This document shows, piece by piece, positions 10,018 through 20,988 of a stretch of 64,000 nucleotides of DNA; position 1 is the stretch's first letter; each line of letters opens with the position of its first letter. Origin of the DNA: Paracyclopina nana (Eukaryota > Arthropoda > Copepoda > Cyclopoida > Cyclopettidae); contig JAGUCH010000005.1 of NCBI GenBank assembly GCA_019096065.1, positions 6,510,001-6,574,000 of the forward strand, in the 5' to 3' direction. The notes under the pieces are model-generated. The model ran no database searches. It was not told the DNA's origin and saw only the letters and a program-made list of their open reading frames with translations. The position numbers and the translations under genes are program-made.

Positions 10018-11485
10018 ATGGTAGTCAAACTTGATAGACTAACAATGAAAGTCAGAGTCTGCATGGATGCAGCTAGACCTTTTGGAAAAGACAAGGTCTC
10101 ACTAAATTCTCAGGTCATGACTGGCCAAAAATTACAAGGAGACATCTGGTCTATCTGGCTTCGTTTCCGGATGGGCTTAAAAGGTTACATAGCAGACGCT
10201 GAAAAGATGTTTCTAAACGTCCACCTTAGTGAAAAGGACAAAAAATTCCATAGACTAATCCACAGAGGCCAAGCCTATCAGTTTGAGTCCTGGGTCTTTG
10301 GAAATGCAGCCTCCCCTTACGCTGCTCTATACACTATGAAGGAAATATCAAAAGAAGGCAAATTGCATCCTCTAACTGAGTATGTATTCAATGAATGCCT
10401 TTACATGGACGATATCCTATTCAGCTGCGATGACACTAAAGATGCTCTTGCAGTTTATCATGATGTCAAAAATGTCCACGCCAAATCAAAAATGGTCTTC
10501 AAAAAGTGGGTCAGTAATGATAAAGACTTCATGGCCAAGCTAAACAAGGAAGATTGGCACCCCACGTTTGACTTGCAGTCCAAAACGCCCGATGTCAAAG
10601 CACTGGGCATCAAGTGGATCTCAAGCAATGACACAATCCAATTCCAAGCTTTAAAGACAAAGCTTACAGAAAAAGACCAAAGTCTAATAACGAGACGCTA
10701 CATAGCTTCAATAGTAGCTCAAATTTTTGACCCGCATGACTTGCTAGCTAGCCCCATTTACACTTCGAGGTAGACTAATTACCCAGGAAGTATGGGGCTT
10801 AAATGACACGCTAAAGCTAAATTGGGATGACAAATTGATCGATTACGAGTCTAAGGACGATCGAATCAGACCAATACTCGATGCATTTATGCAATTCACG
10901 AATGAAGCAACTCGAATTGATGAAATAGTTCTACCGAGATATGTATCCATTCCGGAGAACCAAGTAATCCGGCGAGAACTTCACGCTTTTTGCGATGCTT
11001 CTAAAAAAGCTTACTGCGTAGCAGTTTACCTTCGCATTATCTATACAGATGAATGCGGGGAACAAAAGGCTGAAGCCAATTTGATAACCGCTAAAAAGAA
11101 GCTTATCTCTTTTACTGGCCGTTCAATTCCAAAAGCTGAATTGATGGGAGCAGTCTGCGCTGCTCAAATCGTGCCAAATGTTTTGAAAAACTTGAAACTA
11201 GTCGACTGCTCTATTAGCGACGAAAATGTCTTCTACTATTTGGATTCACAGTGCACTTTACAGTGGATCAAATACTGCTCAAGGAGACTTGAACAATTCA
11301 TAGCCACAAGGCTTTCGTTAATCAGACAGACAACGAGCAAAAGCCAATGGAACTATGTCAAAACTGACAAAAATCCAGCAGACAAAGGCACTCGTAGCCT
11401 GTCACTGGACGAATTCATAAAAGACAAAAACCACTGGTTCAAAGGCTATAATTTAGATTCTCTTGATTATCAAATCGATGATGAG
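10018..11485 (+). pseudogene. pol: Element B Pol part: reverse transcriptase and RNase H
   Basis: The first frame shows Pao-type RT motifs: VRVCMDAARPFG, the DAEKMFLNV palm motif and the YMDDI catalytic box near 10405. The second frame (10835 on) shows the Pao RNase H region with HAFCDASKKAY, KAELMGAV and YYLDSQCTLQWIK. Together they would copy the element RNA into DNA. The gene is cut at 11485 by the insertion of element C, and its remaining part is at 34277. This copy looks broken. Confidence 0.85.
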
Positions 11486-12085
11486 TGAAAGGGGTTGGAT
11501 GACCGGGGCCTCAGAGGCCTAAATACGTATTCTGCACTCTGAGGCTGGATCGACTTCCCCTTGGGACGAGGGGCCTCTACCTCTCTAGTCTACCACTCTG
11601 GTCTCCTCGTGGACTGGCCGGTACGACAGTCCTGATCGGCCTCTTCCTCGGCCCCTTGTGACCTCAAGGCTCTATAGCGTCTATGCACCTCCAGTTCCGG
11701 AGACGAGACTCTTGAGAGGCGAGATATCCCACACCGTAGGATCACTACTGAATTGAGAGGCCTCTGGATGAACTGAGGCTTCAAGTCAGCGCTACGCGAA
11801 CAACTCAGGTTGAAAGGCTGAGTTCTCGATGGAGTTTGTTCACTAAAAACCACTGTTTTGTTATTCAATAGGCTGCTTTTATTGCTATCTTAGACCCTCC
11901 AGGTCTCAAGTCTGCAATCACTAAGTACAGCAAAACTTAATTGGACATCGCGATATGGCGTCCCACAAGCGACTCCTGGATGATCCGGCTCGTTCCTTGC
12001 TCGGCGCCTTCCCTCGCTCTCGTCCTCTATGAAGCTGCCTGCGCGCTGCCTGCGCACATCGGGCCCCACTATATGTCACGCTTCA
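11486..12085 (-). repeat. 3' LTR of element C
   Basis: 600 bp. On the minus strand it carries an AATAAA signal (at 11878-11883), as expected for an element transcribed leftward. A short frame inside it occurs in both copies and is not a gene. Confidence 0.93.
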
Positions 12086-12222
12086 ATCACCCTAACCAAT
12101 TTTGACCTCGGAGGCCAAGTCCAGTGTGACCTTGGATGACGAGGTCACTAACCTAAAAAATAAAAGAAAGGGTGACCACAGGACGTGGGGAATATTCCCC
12201 GATGAGAGGTTAGTTGCAGTAT
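12086..12222 (-). promoter_or_regulatory. Element C 3' end with polypurine-like motif
   Basis: On the minus strand GGTTAGGGTGAT directly abuts the 3' LTR, in the place of a polypurine tract. The same motif recurs at 19931-19942 and 19999-20009, each followed by AATTT-like sequence. Confidence 0.45.
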
Positions 12223-14121
12223 TTATTCTAATCTAGAAGTGTCGGGATATGTGGTTAAAGGAGTTAGATTGTTGGCTAATTTATCGCTGTATCGTTGTCG
12301 CGTTTGCAGTGATCGCGTCTCTTCGGTGTCGCGTGAGCCCCTTCGTCTCGTTGGTCGTGTAGGCCGCGTTTTACAGCATTGATGTCGTTTTCTCCAAATT
12401 ATGCAGGCCAGTATTAGTCCGATGGCTCCTGAGAGGCATGCCACGGTGGTATATACTTCCCATCGAGTGAAAATATTGAGCCAGGTCTTCTCCGGCAGTT
12501 TGTGTATGTATTGTGCGATGTCTGACTCCTTGGCCATTTCCGGCACGCCGATGGTTTGATCATTCAGCTCCAGTTGGCAGTTCGACTTGATTTGATAAGA
12601 TCCGGGCTCCAGGATGAGTTTTTGCGTGTCGTCCTCCGCACAAGTGCGGTTGAGGGTAGTTTCCTTGACCACGTTTGCTATTCCTGTGTATAAGTCGCAG
12701 TCCACGGGTGTGAGCGTGTTATCGCCTAGTTGCTGGAGCTCGCACACGTCGAAAGGGTCATCTATTGCCTTTCCTAACAGGCTGTGTGCGCATAGTGTCT
12801 CCTGGGAAGTAGGCTGATACTCGTTGGGCTCGCACACGATGGTCCCGTCTTCCTCCTCGTAGCAATCGGTGTAGTTGGGTAACTCGTTCGTCACGTAGGC
12901 CTTCTTCTTGTACTGTGTTAAGTATTTGGGCCTGAGAATCTTGCCGTCCAGGCTTCTGCTAATTATGAGGTAAGTTGTTTCCGGATCAGGATCTCGCGAG
13001 TCTTGACGCATTACCCCTCGGATTACGTAATCGTTGGCCTCGATAGTGTTGGCAATTCCCACGTATCTGATTTCATCGAGTTCCTCAGTTGCTTCGTTCG
13101 CGTATGGAAAGCGATATACATTCTTTAATCTTCTTATGGCTTTGCTGAACTGGGCTACTAGCTTGAGGCCTCCCATGAGGGTGTTAAGTTCCTCGCTATC
13201 GATGCCACCTACTTTTACTATTCTGGAGATTTTATCTATCGTTTGCACGGCTTGCCGAAGGGCGGCAGGTAGTGTTGCTTTTTTGGCTTTTCTAATCATG
13301 TTGGTCGCAAACTCGCGGGCTGACCCGGAGAGCGCTAGCTCCCCTAAGACTTTGATGGCATTTTCCATTTTTCTCAGGTAAGAGTCTACTGTGTTGGTAA
13401 ACTTGTTGAATGCACTCTTGTCGTTTATCAAGGCAGGATATTTCCGCTGGCAGACTGCGTCTTGCACTGCTGTGACGGGTGGAAACACGGTCATTTTCTT
13501 GATTTTGCTGGGAAATTGTGGCTCTGTTTCAACTGTGAGTGTAGGAAAGCCCTCGACATAGGTGCCACTGGGCTCTGCTCCTTCCATGTTTTCGAATACC
13601 AGTTTTTTATCGAGGGTCACAATGGATTTAAAGACTACGTCGATCTTCATATTAAACGTGTGTTTATTTCCCGAGCCTGACCGTAGGATTAATGCCTTAC
13701 GTAGAAATTCGGACATTTCTTCGTTTGACTCAGGTTCGAATCCCTCGAAGCCGGGGATCCTTTCGTTGCACAATTTGTCCAAATCTTTCACGTCTCCATT
13801 GGTCAGGGCTACTATTTTATTGTTGTAGTCCATCAGGAATCTGGGGACGCTTAAATCTTGCGGGTGGCGGCGTATTTTCACTAATGAGTCTTTCGTTTCG
13901 GCCCTGACCTTGGTTAACGCTTGTGCGTAAGGTTCAAGGTCCAGCACTGTCATCTCAGCTTCTTCTTGCACATGATATAGTCGACGGTACGGCCTAAGTG
14001 CGAAGTTGTTCATGCAAATCGAATTCTCCGGCACTTGCCCATATTCGTGAATAAATGCGGGTGCAGAGATGTCAGCAAGCGCTAATAATAAGTAAGCGGT
14101 TGCGTGAATGAACACTTTCAT
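12223..14121 (-). CDS. Element C Env-like type I membrane glycoprotein
   Basis: 632 codons, ATG start at 14121. Residues 1-20 are a clear signal peptide (MKVFIHATAYLLLALADISA). Residues about 555-576 are a membrane anchor (VACLSGAIGLILACIIW), followed by a basic Cys-containing tail of about 56 residues. The ectodomain has a helical middle and a cysteine-rich C-terminal half with N-glycosylation sites (NYTDC, NRTC) and a pattern of Cys followed by Gly-x-Tyr-x-Ile and Cys that recalls errantivirus/F-like envelopes. I see no obvious furin site. As the last gene before the 3' LTR it is placed like an env. The family assignment is inference. Confidence 0.6.
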   Translation of the reverse strand: MKVFIHATAYLLLALADISAPAFIHEYGQVPENSICMNNFALRPYRRLYHVQEEAEMTVLDLEPYAQALTKVRAETKDSLVKIRRHPQDLSVPRFLMDYNNKIVALTNGDVKDLDKLCNERIPGFEGFEPESNEEMSEFLRKALILRSGSGNKHTFNMKIDVVFKSIVTLDKKLVFENMEGAEPSGTYVEGFPTLTVETEPQFPSKIKKMTVFPPVTAVQDAVCQRKYPALINDKSAFNKFTNTVDSYLRKMENAIKVLGELALSGSAREFATNMIRKAKKATLPAALRQAVQTIDKISRIVKVGGIDSEELNTLMGGLKLVAQFSKAIRRLKNVYRFPYANEATEELDEIRYVGIANTIEANDYVIRGVMRQDSRDPDPETTYLIISRSLDGKILRPKYLTQYKKKAYVTNELPNYTDCYEEEDGTIVCEPNEYQPTSQETLCAHSLLGKAIDDPFDVCELQQLGDNTLTPVDCDLYTGIANVVKETTLNRTCAEDDTQKLILEPGSYQIKSNCQLELNDQTIGVPEMAKESDIAQYIHKLPEKTWLNIFTRWEVYTTVACLSGAIGLILACIIWRKRHQCCKTRPTRPTRRRGSRDTEETRSLQTRQRYSDKLANNLTPLTTYPDTSRLE

Positions 14122-14488
14122 GTTGCCTTTAACGTTGGTCTTGTTGAACTGAGTGCAATGTACAAGGGGCCTCTAATTTATACTGCAAAAGTGCATTTTT
14201 AGGCTGCATTTTTCTGGTCCCGGGCGTGCGAATTTGTGCTGTAAAAGTGCATCTTTGGGATGCATTTGTTGGTCGGGCGCGCGTCTGGGAAGAGTTCGCG
14301 CGTTTGTGTGGTATGCAAGTATTTTTATTTCATTCGTGCTGGCGCCAGTTCTATGGTTAGTAAGCATTGATTCAAAAATGTTATGGGAATTTTTGTTGAC
14401 AATTATGTACAAGGCGATTGTGCAATCCTGTTCTCGCAGAGGTCCGGGCCGTTTCAGTAAGTTTTAATGGTGGAGTGAGGTCATCGGG
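14122..14488 (-). other. Spacer in element C with a short direct repeat
   Basis: A unit of about 60 bases with AAAGTGCATxTTT and GGxTGCATTT occurs twice between 14186 and 14280. No ORF worth calling. It may hold a promoter for the Env-like gene. Confidence 0.4.
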
Positions 14489-15669
14489 TTATTTTTTCAC
14501 CATGCTGAGCAGCTCCCTTTTTAGGCGTTCTCTTTTATTGGGCTCGAGCTGTTCAAGCGCGGACGCGATTTCCCGCTCGATTTGAGTCGAGGGCTCGGTC
14601 CTCTCTGGTCTTCTGGAGGGCGCTGGGCGATGACTGGCTCTGGCAGCGGCTGCGTAACTTGTCGGTGGTGAAGTAATCCTTTCTCTATTCTCACGTTCCT
14701 TATATTCTCGCTGGCGTTGCTGTAGGGCTTTACGCTCCTGCAGGGTGAAACATCCTTGCAAGTAGCGCACCATGCGGGGATTCTCCTCTTCAAGCTGCGC
14801 GATGAAGGATTGGACCTCCGGGCAGGCTTGGTAGCGCATGTCTACTTTGAGTGGGAAGAAGCTTCCAAAACTAAGCAGGCCGTTGGCCAGATACTCCGGC
14901 GAGATCACCAGGATCTGGACTGCAATGGTGGACGGGTCGATGTATAAGGAGGGCTCTACGTAAGACTCGTCGAGTTTAATCAAAACGTCGATTTTTCGGT
15001 TGCGCACCGGTGCCTCTTCGAAGACACCGGGCAAGCCTTCGTTTCCGATGGTGGCCACCTTGTAGTGGGAGCCCAGTGTGGGGCTCAGTACTGGACACAT
15101 GTCTTGGATCTCAAGTGCGGTGCCCGTTGTGTTGTACAGTGGGTATGGGTTAGCCTCTTCTCCGCCCAGAAGAACTAGGGCTACTCGTGGAATCTCGTCG
15201 CTTTCAGCTGCTCCGGGGCGGATCTCGAAGGTCAACCTTGCTAAGTTACGGATGCGTATTGGTTGGCGAAAAGAGGATGGCTCATATCGCTCGCCATTTT
15301 TCATGGGCCAGGCTTCCAGTTGCATGCCCCACTGAACTTCTGGCCTGGGACCTGATTTAGAATGTGTCAATGAGCTTGACAAGTTAATAAAAGAGAGTTA
15401 CTTTTTAGTGTACCTTTTAATAGGTTCAATTGGCGAATAAATGGGCTTTGCACTGGTTGTCGGGCTTTTTCTATTGCTATTAGGCCCTCGATAAAGCGCT
15501 CAGGAGTGTGGTGCGCGGTTAGCTCCTCCAAGCTGTAGTAGTAGTCGAGATCGCGTGCCCATTTTTCCAGGGTGGGCCGCTCAGGTTCCGCGGGTGAATC
15601 GTCGTCGACCTCACGTTCATTATTGGGCTGAGCTGGAGTTTCCTGAGTGTCGCTTCGGTCAACTTCCAT
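14489..15669 (-). CDS. Element C unknown gene, probably two exons
   Basis: A frame from 15669 (ATG, acidic Pro/Glu-rich start MEVDRSDTQETPAQPNN) overlaps a longer frame ending at 14489. A short intron with GT-AG ends near 15350-15415 is plausible between them, similar in size to host introns. The C-terminal part has a beta-rich middle (RVALVLLGGEEANPYPLYN; KIDVLIKLDESYVEPSLYID) and ends in a basic, Arg/Ser/Pro-rich and coiled-coil region (REYKERENRERI). There is no membrane segment. It might be a structural or nucleic-acid-binding protein. I do not recognise the family. Confidence 0.5.
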
Positions 15670-16618
15670 GGGGCCTAGGGGGACCCCGGGGGTCTCGGCT
15701 TGGTTATCTTGGCTCTTTTCGTTACGTGGGGCTTAACGTAGTCGTAGTGCTGGCTGCAATGCTGGTTGCGAGTGGAATGAATCCTTCTCATTTTTGCAAG
15801 CTGTATTTATCTGCATCTCTGGCTGGCCCATTTCTGTGTGACCTTGTAGTCACAAAGGGTTGAGCACTCGAGAACCGGTTGTTTTTAAAGCGTGGGTTTT
15901 TGCCCTGGGGCCAAGCCCTTTTTTTTCTGGCAAGACTGTACAAGCAAGAATAATGATGATGATTGAGCGGTCCTGAGTTTTACTCAAGTAATGTGTTACA
16001 GCTCCCCATGCTTTATGGCCATGGGGAATTTTGACTTCGTCCCCCTGCCTTATTTCTCTTTCTCGCAATTTTAATGTAGTAAGTGTTCATCTCTAAGATT
16101 TATGGTCTTGTTTCTTGTCTCGTTTCGAGCAGTGTGAATTCGGAATTTAGACGTAGCGTGCAACGTTATGAGCGGGCCATTCACTCGTTTTCAGGGGGCA
16201 TGAACCCATTGTGCGTTTTTATATCACAATATTTTAGTTAATTTTTGCATTCATTTTTTCCCTTCATTTGTGGTGAGATCAGTGCTCGAGCTGAATGCTG
16301 ATGTCAGCTTGATTTATGGCGCGAGGAGTGCTTAAAGCTGCGTTGAAGAAATGTGACCTCGCTGCGGGGAGTGAGCTCGCCTTGCAGTTGTATAGTCTCG
16401 TTTTCAAGATGCGAAAACCGGTTTACATTTTTCTCTCTGCTGCTTTTTTAAAGGGGGCGTTTATGATGTCCCTGATTTATTGCTGATTTGGTATTGCATG
16501 CGCAATGTCTTTCGCGGAGGGGGGTGATCTGGGGCGCGATGAGTGGCTGCCAGGAAGAAAGGTGATTATTTCTCATTAAGCTCGTGGTATTGCTCCTGTA
16601 CGCATATATATACGAGAC
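15670..16618. other. Gene-free stretch in element C between oppositely oriented genes
   Basis: This separates the leftward genes from a rightward gene and may hold promoters for both. The plus strand is T/G-rich. A TATATATAC run sits at 16604, only a few bases before the next ATG. No ORF is supported. Confidence 0.4.
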
Positions 16619-17706
16619 ATGAGCTTCGTTCTTCCTTCTGCTAAAGAGGCGGGCAGTACTGAGGTAAGACATTACTTTGGTCGACTGCTTTATGAGCTCT
16701 CTTTGGGCCGGGAGGAATTTGAGGCAGACCGATATTATGCAGAGCAGTTTTGGACTGCCTTTCCCTGCACCAAATTATCGGCTGTGCTCCAATCACTGCG
16801 GTCGTTCAATTTGGGCGAGGTGGTCGACCTGTACTTTCCAGTAATGCAATTTTTTATTCTGATAGTAATTTTGTATGCTTATATTTATGCTTGATAGGAT
16901 TTGCCAGTCAATGAAATAGTGGATAAAGTGACTACGGCGGTGGCCCAATTCACCACAGCTGCTCCGCAATTTGCGTTTTCATCGGAGGCCGCACCTGGAT
17001 GCCCGGGTGCTCCCAAGGGCGAGCCGGCTGGACCCGAAAGTGTGGATTTGCTTGGCATTTTCGGCACCATTTCCTTTGGTGTGTGGATCATAGTAAGTTC
17101 TAGTTGACTTCCTTTTTGAGGGCTCAATCTTATGCTCGGCCTTTTTTGTTGCAGATTATTTTGGCGGCCTTGGCCTGGGGCTGCATCTGGGGGTATCGTC
17201 GCCTCGACAATTGGTGTTTGAACCGATACCACCGTCGTTTTCCCCCGAGTGAGCCGGTGACTTATGATGTCGAACTCCAGCAGGTGGTCGTTGGAGGGAG
17301 AGGAACAAGCACTGTTCAAGTTCTGTCGGCCGAGAAGCAGGAGGATTCGTCTGAAGATGCGAGTAGAAGTGGCCGTAAGAAGCGTGGATCAGCGGCTAAA
17401 ACGGGCCAAAAAGCTGTTGGTGGCACCGTGGCGGCGGCTGGTGGGCTACGCCCGAGTGTAGCGGGTCCTAGTGTGGAGGGGCTAATTGCGGGTATAGAGG
17501 CTCGCAATCGGGCAGCGCATCAGGCGCTGCATGATAAGGTCAACGGGGCACTTTGCACGGTGGCCCAGCTTGTGATCCTTGATGATTTGGGTAGACAAGT
17601 TGATGTTGCACTTGGAGCCATCAAGAGCGCGAGAGACAATGTTGGTGATGCCACCGAGGCTGAGGTTCTTGTAGAAATTCATGACGATGGCGCGGCCGCT
17701 TCGTAA
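16619..17706 (+). CDS. Element C antisense gene: single-pass membrane protein with two short introns
   Basis: The gene runs opposite to gag-pol. It has an ATG at 16619 and a stop at 17706. The frame is carried across two short introns (about 57 and 62 nt) with good GT-AG signals (GTAATG; GTAAGT with a TTTTTTGTTGCAG acceptor), both between codons. The product would be about 320 residues: a soluble N-terminal part, a Pro/Gly/Glu linker, one long hydrophobic segment (IFGTISFGVWII then ILAALAWGCIWGY), then a basic tail and an Ala/Gly-rich C-terminus. An AATAAA follows at 17766. Introns survive because gag-pol transcripts read this gene backwards. Its function is unknown. Confidence 0.6.
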
Positions 17707-20096
17707 TTATAGCCTCATTTTGCGTGTATAGTTATTTGTTCATGGATTTCTAATTTTACTTGTTTAATAAATCATGGCGAATGCATTTCACTTGGTGGTT
17801 GCTTGCTTTCGTTTGATATTGTAGCTCGCAATTTCGGCGTTTATGGGGCAAGTTTGGCCTTTTTCTGCGTCCTAATATATGGTCGCGTTGTCTAGCAGAG
17901 GTACCAGATGTCATAGTTGACGCGTTCTAAGCTCATTTTGGCTTTTGCGCATTGCGAACGGGGACTTTGGTTGACTTTGGTCTGGTAACTCTGTTTGGAC
18001 TTGTGATTTTTGCTTGAGGCTGCGAAAATGTCTTTTATTGTGCGTGAGGTAAAATTGTCCGAAAATTCGTGGCTTTACGGCTTGACTTTTCCGAATTTAC
18101 AGTTTTATAGTGGGACTGGGCGACCTCGACGTCAGTGGCGCCGGCCATGGCTGTCGCGGCTCCAGAAAGTGTGAGTGGAATTTGACAATCTTTGTTTACT
18201 TTTTTATTAGAAATAGCTCTGTTTTCTAGGGCTCTGATTAGGCCGCTTTTTGGGGCTGTGTCAGCCTCTTAATTACGGTAGCGGCGGGGCTGATATGCCG
18301 AATCTACCTCGGGTTGCCGTTCCTCGTGTGGGTTTTTCGGAGGCGGCCGCGGTTTTTATTCCCGGTGGTGAGTCAGCTTTACTTAGAGCCGCATGACTTG
18401 CCCCGGGGATCCCGGTTCGTCGTCCGAATCCTGGGACTCGAGGAGCAGGTCATCGACGACTCTATAGAAGTTTAGTAAGTAATCTGTTTTCGAAAGTATC
18501 GCATATATGAATTGTATTTTGTTGCAGGATGTGATTTTATAAAAATCGCTGTTATAATAATCCTCGTGGTGATCAGGCGGGCGGGGCTCGCGTGTGACCT
18601 TGTCATTGTCAGGTCCTGGGTGTGGCCGAGCGCAAGACGTGGGCATGGCCGAGCTCGAGCTGAGTAGCAAGACTGGAGGCGTGGGCAGCGTTGGTGGTGT
18701 AGTCCAAGTCCAGCCAACTTTCTCGTACTGGAATCTGAGGCGTGGCCGGTGTCATTTTCGGCGTGGGTGCTGACGTGGGCGTGGTCGTCGACGAACTTCT
18801 TCTCGCGAGGGCGGGTCATTGAATGGTCCCCATGGAAGTCAAGTAAGTATTTTTGTTATACCAAAGTGATTAGTACAAATTATATTTTTTCTTTTTCGTT
18901 ACAGAGTGTGGTTTTATAAAAATCGAAGTTATAGTTATCCTGCTATTCCATCTTCGTGGCGAGGGCGTGGTGGCCGACGTGGTGAGAGGGCGGGGCACGC
19001 TGACGATGGGCGGGACTGGGCGTGTCGCTTGCCTCTCTGCGTTTGGCTCGATAGTTGTGGCCTGTACTCGTCAATGTGCGGTGGGGACACCTCGGTCTTC
19101 GAGGGCGGCCCCGCCTCTCTGTGAAGGCGTGGTCCGGCATGTTCGAGGGGTTAGGCCAATGGGCGAGGCCGAGGCCGGTGGGAGGGGCCAATGCGGCTGG
19201 CTGGGTGGGCCCGGCTCGTGTAGCGAAATGGTTTTTGTTCCTCTTGGAGGCGCCGCCGCATCGTGGGCATGTTTCCTGATAGGCGTATACCTGGTTGGTC
19301 TCGGAACTGCTGCGAAATGATATTTGTTCCCCTTGGAAAACTGTGCTTGGCATTGGTTGCAAGCGCGGGCGCGTGAATCTGGTAAGTCACAGTTGCAGTG
19401 CGGTGCTAATTTAGAGGTTTATTTTTCTCTTTTTGTCAGGCCGGTGTCTTGAACAACGATAGTGTTTTTGTAAAAGGCCAACTGCTGAGCACGCTGGGCT
19501 GCGCCTTCGTATTTCTGAAGATTCCGAGGCTGATGTGGTAGACTCAACTGAGGCAACTGATGAGTGATTTCCTCTGGCTATGATTGATCCGTGATAGCTC
19601 CGTTGAGAGAGCGATCAATGCGGTCCTTCCGCTGGTTGCTTTTTAGGCTGAATGAGAGCTTTGCTGATTGAGCTTAACCTTTTATAGTTGTTGAACTCTC
19701 AGTTGTGTGATTCAGCCGGCTGTATCTGGTTTTATGTGACTGAAGTAAAGTTGTTTTTGGGTGTCATAATTAAGGTTTTGAGATTTGTTAAATAAAACAC
19801 CGTATTTGATGCAAAAAAGCGTATTGATCTATCCGTGTGTGTATGCCTTGCATTCCCCCCCCCTCGGAAAAGGTGGGTGGCAAAAAAAAAAAAAATTTTG
19901 TCGTATTTTTGGCGCACTGGTGTCACGGACATCACCCTAACCAGATTTGGTGTGATGTGTGTGACTATTTGAGGTTGTGAGAGGTTATGGTGACCTGGTC
20001 ACCCTAACCGAATTTGAGGCCATATCTTATGATCTTATGTGCTGTATCGTATGAAATATATATATATTATACATGTGTATTATTATTGGTGCTAGC
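17707..20096 (+). other. Element C G/T-rich region with possible further exons and a duplicated module
   Basis: Splice-like sites occur on the plus strand, e.g. a GTAAGTC...CTTTTTGTCAG pair near 19380-19440. A module occurs twice (18525-18580 and 18897-18950): a pyrimidine-rich acceptor followed by a sequence encoding CDFIKIAVIIIL in one and CGFIKIEVIVILL in the other, so hydrophobic segments may be exons of a second membrane protein. An AATAAA lies near 19793. I could not assemble a convincing gene. Two copies of the 3' polypurine-like motif lie at 19931 and 19999. Confidence 0.4.
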
Positions 20097-20729
20097 TTAT
20101 TGTGTCCTAAATAGTGACATAATTCCCATAATTCGCATCTTGTCAAGCTCATGGTAATTGTCCAATGTTTGGGGCTCAATCATTAACAAGGTTTTGTCGT
20201 CGGCTTGTGGGTCGCCCTGTAGCTGTTTCTCCCAGCGTGTGGCAATTAGACCTAAGGCGCTTGCTAAGAGGGGTGCGAACGGCATAGGAGTGGGCTGGCC
20301 GTTTCCGTCGACGTAGTGTTCTGGGTGGTGCTGGTTACGCAGATAATGATGCCTGATGGCCCTGTCGTAGGCAGCTCCTCTACGGCCATGAATAATGCCT
20401 TCGGTCAGGCCAACCAACTCGTCGAATTCGTACAATGAGGAGTTGTCGTAGGCTGCGATCTCGTCTCGCGAGATCACGTTTTCCCACGGCGGGCGAATGA
20501 AGCGCTCGTAAGTTTTGGTCACAAAGGCTTTGTGCCTGCATACTTGCTGTACGTACAGGTCGATGCCGAATCGTGCCAGCTCGTGTAACATGGCGCGGTC
20601 CATAAGGTTCGTCATCCCAATTGGGGGTGGAATTGGATGTTTGTCTATCCAGTGTTTTTTCATGAGCCGTGTAGCTGTATTTTTCCATTCGGGAGTTCTG
20701 ATAATTAATTTCTGTGCTGTAGGCTCCAT
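20097..20729 (-). CDS. Element C DUF5662-like protein, copy 1
   Basis: 210 codons from the ATG at 20729; the frame extends further upstream without an ATG. Shared with the next ORF: RHKAFV at about residue 66, a SRDxI stretch, SSLYxFxELxGLT, then AYxxAxxxHYLRNxHxPEH and a LxAxRW helix. This order (His-Lys near the start, a D-S/K-containing helix, then H-x2-N-x-HH-PE-H and a W helix) resembles the small HD-like DUF5662 family known from phages and large DNA viruses. The activity of that family is unknown, though the His/Asp pattern suggests metal binding. No membrane segment. Confidence 0.55.
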   Translation of the reverse strand: MEPTAQKLIIRTPEWKNTATRLMKKHWIDKHPIPPPIGMTNLMDRAMLHELARFGIDLYVQQVCRHKAFVTKTYERFIRPPWENVISRDEIAAYDNSSLYEFDELVGLTEGIIHGRRGAAYDRAIRHHYLRNQHHPEHYVDGNGQPTPMPFAPLLASALGLIATRWEKQLQGDPQADDKTLLMIEPQTLDNYHELDKMRIMGIMSLFRTQ

Positions 20730-20988
20730 AGTGAACGCAAAGAGACTGCGAAGTTTCCTGTAGCAGCGAGAGAATGTGATGAGTAGACTGTCTGCTGTCT
20801 CGTCCAAAAGTGTTATGCATTATGAAATAAATTTAATTTAATAATTTCTTTACAATTGTGCAACAAAGTTTTATGAGAAAGGCTATATTAGTTTATTTGT
20901 CCTGACGATACATGTAAGGCTTTTATTTTTTATTCATATTTTTATCGGCAATTTCGTGTTCTTTGGCCTTTATTGACAGGCCTTTTTG

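Noticed and set aside
11590-11868. A 92-codon minus-strand frame inside the element C LTR, repeated at 33781-34059
   Set aside because: It occurs in both LTR copies only because the LTRs match; no domain, and it overlaps the polyadenylation region.
18301-18480. A plus-strand gene starting at the ATG near 18298
   Set aside because: It would need a 19-nt intron, shorter than any other seen here; kept only as part of an uncertain region.
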